From Priapulus caudatus (Eukaryota > Priapulida > Priapulimorpha > Priapulimorphida > Priapulidae), in NCBI RefSeq assembly GCF_000485595.1, contig NW_014577406.1, positions 91,213 to 111,654 of the forward strand: DNA of 20,442 nucleotides, in the 5' to 3' direction. The position numbers and the translations under genes were made by a program. Each line of letters starts with the position of its first letter. Position 1 is the first letter of the stretch. A model generated the notes under the pieces. It did not search any database. It saw nothing but the letters and a program-made list of their open reading frames with translations, and was not told where the DNA came from. Below, piece by piece: positions 10,203-18,451 of the stretch.

Positions 10203-10424
10203 GTTGTATCATGCAGAACACCGACATTATCATCCGCGTTAACTTCATTCAAAATCTGCTTATTTTAAATAAAAGCAGACAACGGCAAATGATATCGGTC
10301 ACTGCCATTTTAAGGAATGCCATATCTACACATTCCATTTTATATACATATATACACACACGCACACGTGGAGTGAACATATGGATTTCCGGCACACCAA
10401 AACTGAAAATCAGATTTTTTATAG

Positions 10425-10540
10425 TTGTAATCACTGCTATTTCTCAGATATCTATATCAATTGCACTATAGTAGTTACAGCTGTAAATTTGTAATCGCTG
10501 CCAGTTTTCAGGTATCTATATTAATTGCACTATCGTAGTT
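10425..10540. repeat. Tandem duplication of 52 bp downstream of small Maf stop
   Basis: Copies at 10425-10476 and 10489-10540 both run from TTGTAATC, through ATCTATAT and AATTGCACTAT, to GTAGTT, with a 64-bp period. They lie 36 nt or more past the small Maf stop, probably in its 3' untranslated region. Confidence 0.85.
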
Positions 10541-10576
10541 CCACCCCCGCCGCCCCGACCGTCGGAGGCAGACACG

Positions 10577-10856
10577 TCACTTCGCCGGCCGCTGCTGCTG
10601 CTTCGACACGGCGACGGCTTTGCTCGGGATCGCCTGCTGCGAAAACTTCAGCAGCGCGCCGTACTTCTGCTTCATCTTGACGAGGTCCTGTTTCAGCGTG
10701 CTGTTCTCTTCCTTCAGGTTGTCGATCTCGTCGTTCAACTCCTCGCCCTGGTCCTCGAGCTCGTCCTTCTGGTAGACGCGCTTCTCGCGGCAGCTCGCCG
10801 CGTAGCCGCGGTTCTTGAGCGTCCGCCGCCGCTGCTTCAGCTCGAGCACCTTCTCC
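10577..10856 (-). CDS. Small Maf terminal exon: basic region and zipper
   Basis: This exon starts after acceptor gccacgcag and finishes the split lysine codon, then [20 protein letters not shown], the zipper and a stop (TGA, 10577-10579). It is markedly GC-rich. Its start coincides with the edge of a tandem repeat that extends into the intron. Confidence 0.96.
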
Positions 10857-12976
10857 CTGCGTGGCGGGGGAAAGAACGCAATGACGTGAAAAATTGCAAC
10901 TTAAAGCAGAGTAACTGAAGACACCACGTAACCTGCCATAAACTTTAGTGATATCCTGCCTTCAATGTTAAACTTCAGGCGTAGCTTAGTAAAGGCGAGA
11001 ACGTGATGAAGCGAAAAATTGCAACTCAAAGCAGAGTAACTAAAGACGTACACGACTTAACCTGCTATAAACTTTAGTGATATTATCCTGCCTTCAATGT
11101 TAAACTTCAGGCTTAGCTTAGTAAAGGCGAGAACGTGATGACGCAAAAATTTGGAACTCAACGCAGTGAAGACACGGACGTATACTGCCACAAACTGCCA
11201 ACTAGACTAGTATATACCAAGTAGACAACCAACCAACTAAACTAAAGGCAAACTTTAGTGATATCCTGCCCTCAACATTAAACTTCAAGGCTAGCACCTT
11301 CTCCCAGTACAGCGGGGCAAGAACGTGGCGGATGGAAGTTTTGATTCGACCACGACCATGAAGAAATAATTACGCAGTGGCTGGAGGTATGGCAGCCGTC
11401 GTTCGTTGAAGCCCCTTTTTGGCGTTAGGGTTAGGGTTAGGGTTAGGGTTAAGGTTAGGGTTAGGGTTAGAGTTAGGGTCCTAGCTCATCTAAACTTTCA
11501 AATCGTGAATTTATTTCCCAAGGCGTTATTTCGAAATCTGGCGCCACCGCTGCCATCTTTGTCTCGTTAAGTATGAAAGCGAATGGACTGCCGTACCCGT
11601 AGCCACTGCCAAATAATTATGCTGACTCACGAGAGTGATGGTTTGTATATTTTGGTATTTGGGCATATAAAAAAGCAAAATTACAGTTTGAACTTACTTT
11701 GAGATGCCTTTTAGAAGGCGGTTGAGGTCTCGCACAGGTAGCATTATCAGCTCTTCGTCCGATATGATAAAACTCTCACCACCGCCCTTTTCCTATAAAG
11801 ATAGCATGTGATTCTATAGATACAATAATGTAACCCAAACCCAAGAGGATAGGGTTACAAAGTGTCCCTATCCTTTTCTGCGGAGGAATGCCCGAGTGAA
11901 TCACTCGGGCCGGTTTGCTGGTGCGTTTTTAGATACAAGAACTTCCAAACTGGGTTTATTCTCAACACGAACCTTTCTCCGCTATCTGGGAACTTACTAT
12001 GTATCGCAATACTCTGTATTAAACTAATATAACCTGTTACAAAAATTCGAAGTGACGAGCGGCGAATATACTGAGCGCCATTTCTGTTGACCTGTGACGT
12101 ACGCATTTCCCAATGCGCATAGCGATCGGCAAACGCAGCGCCCTCCGATTGGTCGGTGAATCCACTCTTCAAACCGAAGTACGTCACAGGTCAACAGAAA
12201 TGGCGCTCAGTATATTCGCCGCTCGTCACTTCGAATTTTTGTAACAGGTTATATTAGTTTAATACAGAGTACATTGTGATACATAGTAAGTTCCCAGATA
12301 GCGGAGAAAGGCTCACGTTGAGAATAAACCCAGTTTGGAAGTTCTAGTATCTGAAAACGCACCAGCAAACCGGCCCGAGTGATTCACTCGGGCATTCCTC
12401 CGCAGAAAAGGATAGGGACACTTTGTAACCCTATCCTCTTGGGTTTGGGTTACATTATTGTATCTAGTGATTCTATAGCTCTAGTACTATAGCCCGCGGA
12501 TCGCTGCCGCAGGCTGCCTGCGGCAGGCACCCTGCGGCACCCTGCGGCAGGCACCCTGCGGCACGAGCCGCAGGCACGGCCGCCGCGGCACGGCCGCAGG
12601 CACCCTGCGGCAGCGATCCGCGGGCTATAGTACTAGAGCTAGTGATTCTAACATTTGATTGAATTCACTTGTAACTTACAAACTCACATAATGTTTATAT
12701 CGGTCGAACGGAAATGGTCAAACAACACCCTCAACAACACCCCTCTCGATTTTTAAGGGGGTTTCCCCACATTGTCGAAAATGACATAGGTCTCAATCGG
12801 GCCATGCTCTCTATCCTTGAACCGAGTTGTTTACTTGGTTTACTTACATATTTTCTCTTCGATATGCCTTTTTTCGCATGTGTCCTACTAGTACTTGTAC
12901 TTGTTCCCGAAGGTATGGTTTCGCTTACTATACTTCCACCACCTCTTGTTGTTTTCGCTTTCTTTGCTTTAGGCAT
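10577..12976 (-). CDS. Small Maf bZIP transcription factor, three coding exons
   Basis: A nuclear bZIP protein of the small Maf group (MafF/G/K type). These bind MARE/ARE DNA as homodimers or with CNC partners such as Nrf proteins, and lack their own activation domain. Exons 12929-12976, 11698-11792 and 10577-10856 join as 16 + 31 + 92 whole codons, one split lysine codon and a stop, giving 140 residues, near the usual ~150. Residues 1-16 are lysine-rich. The Maf extended homology region ([20 protein letters not shown], about 27-46) precedes the basic region with the Maf hallmark NRGYAASCR (63-71). Leucine-zipper positions fall every seven residues (L81, L88, L95, L102, M109, L116). The tail is short and basic. 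No large-Maf acidic or His/Gly domain is present. The identity of the first exon is the least certain part. The paralogue name cannot be given. Confidence 0.92.
10841..11335. repeat. About 129-bp tandem repeat overlapping an exon edge
   Basis: The landmark AAACTTTAGTGATAT recurs near 10941, 11070 and 11251, and TTAAACTTCA(G/A)G near 10969, 11101 and 11278. The first spacing is 129 bp and the second is longer because of about 50 bp of extra sequence. The last partial copy (from about 11293) includes AGCACCTTCTCCC, a copy of the first bases of the small Maf exon and its acceptor. Confidence 0.85.
11425..11478 (+). repeat. Interstitial telomere-type (TTAGGG)9
   Basis: Nine consecutive hexamers, seven exact TTAGGG and two single-base variants (TTAAGG, TTAGAG). 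The array lies in the second intron of small Maf and reads CCCTAA along the gene. The repeat type is that of most animals other than arthropods and nematodes. Confidence 0.96.
11698..11792 (-). CDS. Small Maf exon 2: extended homology region
   Basis: 95 nt between acceptor ctttatag and donor AA followed by gtaagt. It encodes EKGGGESF, then [20 protein letters not shown] and S, starting in phase 0 and leaving two bases (AA) that the next exon completes with G as lysine. Confidence 0.94.
11808..12475. mobile_element. 650-bp foldback element, 286-bp arms, 9-bp target duplication
   Basis: The element (11817-12466) starts TAGATACAATAATG and ends with its inverse. Left arm 11817-12102 and right arm 12179-12466 are nearly identical inverted copies around a 76-bp loop. 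Each arm contains a small hairpin (GCCCGAGTGAATCACTCGGGC region). The 9-bp sequence GTGATTCTA lies on both sides (11808-11816 and 12467-12475). Long arms with a 9-bp duplication are typical of Mutator-like non-autonomous elements, but the superfamily is an inference. There is no coding gene in it. It lies in the first intron of small Maf. Confidence 0.93.
12467..12650. mobile_element. 166-bp GC-rich foldback element sharing the same target site
   Basis: The element (12476-12641) has perfect 38-bp inverted ends beginning TAGCTCTAGTACTATAG. Its very GC-rich centre consists of CCTGCGGCA-type short repeats. GTGATTCTA flanks it at 12467-12475 and 12642-12650, so the left copy is shared with the 650-bp element. 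Like that element it begins TAG and ends CTA. Confidence 0.9.
12929..12976 (-). CDS. Small Maf first coding exon (probable)
   Basis: ATG at 12976-12974 opens [16 protein letters not shown], followed by donor gtaagc at 12928, phase 0, which fits the phase-0 start of exon 2. The lysine-rich start and the resulting 140-residue total agree with small Mafs. The context before this ATG is weak, and an in-frame ATG at 13039 would add 21 residues, so the exact start is open. Confidence 0.68.
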
Positions 12977-13515
12977 TTGAAATATTTTAAGTCTCCTTTT
13001 TATTTGTTTTAAATTCAACATATATAAACATGAGAACACACCTCAAACATCAATACGTTTTGCAATTTGTGCTGACTCAGCACTTTTTTTCTTTTCAGAT
13101 CGTACCGCCATCTGTTGGATGTTGCTAATACTTATCTGTAGCTGACTGCATACAACCTGAAACCATAGACTCCCTTGGGCAATCGCTACTTGTAACAAAT
13201 TAATCGATCTATATACGCAATTGATCTAATACGCAAGCGAACTAAAAACGCTCTATCAGTTCTAATATTATAAATACGTAAAGTCATAACGTTGCTTCAT
13301 GTGCTTTTTGATTTAAAGCAGGAATAATGTTTTTATGGTTTTATTTCTAGAGTTTGTTTTCGCGTGCATCACTTTAGCTACCGGTAATCGTACTACATTG
13401 AGTTATATTAAGTTATTAGGTGTATTAATTCGTGTAACACCGTGCAGCCTTTTATGAACGCCATCTTTTGTTTTGCATAAAATGACCTTGCCCTGTTTCT
13501 CTATAACATTTATCA

Positions 13516-13546
<31 letters not shown>
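13516..13546. repeat. TTAG tetranucleotide repeat
   Basis: About seven perfect TTAG (GTTA) units; this is not a telomeric hexamer. Confidence 0.92.
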
Positions 13547-13967
13547 TCATACGTTAGTTGTTAGAACAGCATTACCAATAGCAAACTTGAAATGACAAAA
13601 GTTCAAACGACTAAAGTCGACCACGTTAGGCCTATCAAACCTCCAATTAAGTTATCTCACCCATTTACACCACGTTATCTTATCTTCCGTTTTGTGAAAT
13701 TACGATTGAGTCAGCATCTTTCGTATATTTGAATTACTTAAATGCTATATAGATGATATCGCAAAAAGAAATTTTCACAATTAACTTAATCCACGTATAA
13801 TCTTAATTAAGAGAAATATTAATTCCGTTTCGCCGTCGTAGGCCGTCTAGGCTTGTATATTAATATATAATTGCTTTACATATGCGAGTATATTGCGTAT
13901 AAATATTTGTACCTGGATTTTAGGACACAATGCCAGCAGAGGCTCATGCATTGAGATATAATTTTGT

Positions 13968-13992
13968 AATATTATATATTATATTGTATATA

Positions 13993-14024
<32 letters not shown>

Positions 14025-14055
14025 TGTATATATATATAATATTGTATATATATTA
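13968..14055. repeat. TA microsatellite
   Basis: About 88 bp of imperfect (TA)n with repeated TATTGTATATATA and ATAATATTG interruptions, partly palindromic. Confidence 0.93.
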
Positions 14056-14526
14056 AAGTTCGTAGTCACTAATCAAAATTAAAAGCATAAATAATGGCAA
14101 CACAATTTTTTTAACACTTTGATATTTCGGATTATTTGATTATCTGAGACAATGTCAAATAAGAATCTTACGAATGCCATTAAAATCCATTAGAAATATG
14201 AGTGCATCATTCAGCCAATGTTTATTCCCATAATTTAATAAACGAATTCCATTTCATATTGTACTTAAGACTCTCCAATCTCTGTAGCACTGTCACAGAA
14301 AGCTAACAATATGCATAACATGTGTTTTTCGTTGAAACTTGATTTCACAATCTAAAACTGAAACTCATAACGGTTTATGTGTAGAAATATAATGTTAACC
14401 TATACCGGCATTTTTGCACAAAGCATATATATCTCCCTGCTATACCACATTATAAATTTAAATCAATGTCATGCATGAGTGTATTGCCAAACCTATCGCG
14501 ATAAATATATGGTTATCTTGATGACT

Positions 14527-14629
14527 TTAGTGCTTGATAGGTGGCAGGATAGTGTAGTTTCCGATACCGCACAAGTTACTGTTTTTCTTCAGCTTAACGA
14601 AGCCATCTTCTCCCCAATCTGTTCCCCAG
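14527..14629 (-). CDS. Peptidase terminal exon (WGTDWGEDG)
   Basis: After acceptor tgttgtttcag the first C completes a split serine codon. The exon then reads WGTDWGEDGFVKLKKNSNLC and GIGNYTILPPIKH, with TAA at 14529-14527. It supplies the substrate-cleft end of the catalytic domain. Confidence 0.95.
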
Positions 14630-14774
14630 CTGAAACAACAAAGCAATCAATCACCACTTAATTATATATTAAAAAAACAAATAATAGGTTAAGGGTGTTT
14701 AAAATTTAATTAACGAGCTTTCGAGATGTACATCTCTTCATAAGGCATATTCATCAGCGGACATATTTAACTAC

Positions 14775-14849
<75 letters not shown>

Positions 14850-17800
14850 CAAGAGTAGATAATAAACATGTTTATTATCTACTCTTGATATAATCAGAAG
14901 TGCATGGATTTACATGAACATGGTTATGTACTCCTGCTGATGTGATAAATTACGCAACTGGTACAAAACTTGGTTGCGCAAGATTGAGTATAACAGGGAT
15001 AAAAACAACCTCGCGTAAACGCGCACAATGCATCATCGTCAGTGACAGCTTGGAGTAATCATTCGGACTACTCCAGTCTTTACTCCAGACTACTCTAGCC
15101 ATTCTTACTACGCCAGAATGATTACTCCAATGTTACAGGGATGAGCTCCACGTGCACGCACCTATTTATAGCGAGCCAGTAAGGCACTCCGGCCTCCTCT
15201 CCAACGCCGACGATGACGACGACGTGGTTCATGGTGCTGCCGCAAACCCCGACGTCATCCAAAACGCCTCGAGTAAAAATAATCAAGCATATAATATATA
15301 TATATATATATATATATAAATGGCATCACTGTATTCCTGACGCGCATAGAATGATGCGTTTTGTAAAATAATCATTTAGGTGGCTCTAAATTAGCGCTTG
15401 AATCGGTGGCACTCGACGATATAACCGCTTCAGTGAATTGCGTTGTGTTACCCCGCCGGGTCGTCTAGGCAAATATACGCGCTTTTTACACAATTATACG
15501 GGAAGGCGACGATATTCGGCTTATACTGTCCCATCAGATTTTCCACGTTTCGCAACGTTCCGATACCCCGGGCCCCCACTCACGGGTTTATCAAGGGAGA
15601 TTATAGCAGACGCGTTGGCGCCGAAATAAGAATACTTTCTTATGAATACTGCTAAGACCAGTCACCCGCAATGCCGCGGTAAAGCGTGCCGATCGATTGA
15701 CTAAAATACGGGTATGAGGGCTTTATGTAGCGGCCAGGTGACTAAAATATGATAGTGAGGGCTTCATATAGCGGTCAGGTAACTAAAATATGACAACAAG
15801 GGCTTCATATAGCGGTGAGGTGACTAAAATATGACAATTAAGGTTTTCTCTAGTGGTCAAAGGATTAAATTACGAGTATGAGACCTTCCCATAGAGGTCA
15901 TATGCAGATGATTAGAATATAACAATGGGGGCTTCCTATAACGGTCAAATGACTAAATTACGAGTGTGAGGGCTTTCTATAGCGGTCAAAGGACTAAAGT
16001 ACGACTATGAAGGCTTTCTACAGCCGTCAAATGACTAAAATACGAGTATATGGGGGCTTCCTATAGCGTCCGGGTTACTAATATACGACTCTGAACGCTT
16101 TGTATAGCGGTCAGGTAACTGAAATACGACTATGATGGCTTCCTATAGCGGCCAGGTGAAGCTGTATAACAATACAATCGAATCGCTGTGTCTCGCATAG
16201 CTTACCTCCTCCGTACATAAAGAAGTTTGAGGATTCTGTCGACAGAGCCAATCCGATGATGGTCGGTGCGTAGCAAACAAAATCTTGTAGAACGGTTTCA
16301 CCGTCCCCGCGACTGCAATGATGTGTTACGATGTGTATATAGGTACTCTCATTATTTAAAGTACGATAATGAATTAATATATGGTACTCGACTCTCGAGT
16401 ATCCGACTTTTGGAGAATTTCTTCTGCATTCTGTCACTTTGTGATGACGAAAATGTACAAGGTGCGCACTCTTAAACTTTACTCACTTACGTTGTGTGTT
16501 TACACGGTCTAATAAATAGCACAATGGTATAAAGGGATGCTAACATGGAGCTTACGTGTAAGTATGGCTATGTTACACGTCATATTGGGACAAAGCTACC
16601 AAGTAACAGGGCCGCATCCTAAGCGAATTCCTATCGACGAAGGTGGAAATTTTTGGGGTTTATTTTTGCTTGAAAAGGTTTCAGGATATAAACCGTGTAC
16701 GATAAGATGAATATAAGAAGGGGTGATGGAAAGAAGGGATGTAGACCAAACTCCGCGACAGATGGCGCTCTCGCTCTAGCTCAATTCGCGCAGTTGTACG
16801 AAAAGGGCGCTGCATGCCGTTCGGGTGTAGACACGTCCACTCGCATTTATTTTAACATGATTAACTTTTACGGAAATTTATCCTTTTTATTTTTCTCCAC
16901 GACCTAGGGCTCAACTGGTCCCACTTCGTCGCCGGTTACGATCCTCAATGATATACGTGATAGAATTAATTAATGTAAAGAACAAATAAACGCGTGCACT
17001 CACGTATTGTCATAGTAGAAAGGGTCTGACCGATAGAGAGGAACATAGTAGCCGTACGTCTTTATACACTCGCCCTGCTCTGCCTGCAACAAGTTTCCAT
17101 TGTTAAGTCGTAAACATTAGGCGCGTTCACACACAAGAAAAACCGCGATGGTAATCGCGATGAAATACCGAGATAATTGTGTCGTTGTTCACACAGGCGG
17201 AAATATCTCGCTAATCGCCGAGCGGGATAATTCTATTAATCGAACTGCGCATGCTCAGTGCCGGAATGATGCTCACTGCGCATGCTCACTGCTCACTCGC
17301 TTGGAATGATGGGATAGAAAATACCGGGATTATTTGCGCGAGCGTTCACACACGCAAATAATCGCGCTAATTCCAAATAATCGCAGTCAAAAGTGCGATT
17401 TGGAGCGCGATGCTGATCGCGATTATTAGTGAGTATTATTGCGTTCACACTTGTAGTAATCTCGGTATTTCGATCGCGATGCAAAAACCGGGATTTGTAT
17501 CCCGCTTATTCGCGCCAGTGTGAACGCGCCTATTGTGATGCGAGTTCACATGCAGGTGATACATCTAATTTACACGTGCAAGTTGTCGCCACCTGCTTCC
17601 TTGAAGATGCACGTGCGTTATATCATGAATTATTGAGTAATGCGGGTGACGTCATCGCGGTTGGTCACAAAAAGGTCACAACCGGTTAAAAGTTCACCCC
17701 GAAGACGTAGAAAAAGATTATCGAGAGCGGTGGTTTTGTAATGTTGATTTTAAACATTCCGTTAAATGTCAGATGTCACTGTCAATATCAAATTAAAAGT

Positions 17801-18392
17801 ATAAATTTAAATTAAATTTAAATTTCAAATTAAAATACACCAAGGCCCTTCCTATTCGTACTTGGGCTGAAACAAATTTCATGGTCTCTTGATAAAATTA
17901 CGATAAAAAGTCGAGAGTCATTGCCGAATAGAAATTGTTTTTCACTCCGTTCGTTGCCCTATGCATTTCTTGAAAATGGCACTTGCTACCACTTGAGTCG
18001 CATTTTTACACCTTCAATAGTTTTTTATAACTGATACATTCATACCCCAATATGAATGCCCGATTGAATAGAGATGAATACAAACTAACAATTCAAACCA
18101 AACTGCAAGATAAAACGAAATAAATATTTAAAACTGGAACCGAAAATATGATTTTCAGCTATGCTCATCTTGGGTACTCCATTATGACCTTTCTTTACTT
18201 GCTTTCTCTAGTTATTTTTAGTACCTAATCTGGATGATTCTACGTAAGATGAATTACTTTTGCCTAATAATGTCGATCAGAATTATGAAAGTATTAATAC
18301 TGATAATTAATGGATTTCCAGAGGGAAGTCAAGGTCATAGACCCGTACACCGTTATTCGCGTGCGTTACCTCTCTCTCTCTCTATCTCTCTA

Positions 18393-18451
<59 letters not shown>

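Larger units (their letters stand above)
9451..10424. other. No gene; repeat-rich spacer
   Basis: The spacer separates the decayed gene copy from the 3' end of small Maf. It begins with a small hairpin (GGAGTCC ACA-type loop GACTCC near 9464-9480), then the tandem and dispersed repeats listed separately. TTTATT at 10007-10012 reads AATAAA on the minus strand and is one possible, rather distant, polyadenylation signal for small Maf. Confidence 0.5.
12977..14526. other. Intergenic: 5' flank of small Maf, 3' flank of peptidase
   Basis: No further exon was recognised. The region should hold the small Maf promoter or 5' untranslated exons and the peptidase 3' end. TTTATT at 14221-14226 reads AATAAA on the minus strand, about 300 nt past the peptidase stop, and is a plausible polyadenylation signal. 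Otherwise the sequence is AT-rich, with the two simple repeats listed below. Confidence 0.5.

Noticed and set aside
11855-12187. 110-codon frame on the minus strand
   Set aside because: It runs through the left arm and loop of the foldback element and has no recognisable domain.
11817-12650. Assembly or cloning artefact at the joined palindromes
   Set aside because: Three exact 9-bp target copies and distinct terminal repeats fit insertion biology better, although long-read confirmation would settle it.
12731-13039. A stand-alone 102-codon basic protein
   Set aside because: The part from 12976 to 12929 is better explained as the small Maf first exon ending at a gtaagc donor in the right phase; the rest would be intron.
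15698-16157. CRISPR array
   Set aside because: The repeats are contiguous 41-bp units with no spacers, in an animal intron; it is a minisatellite.
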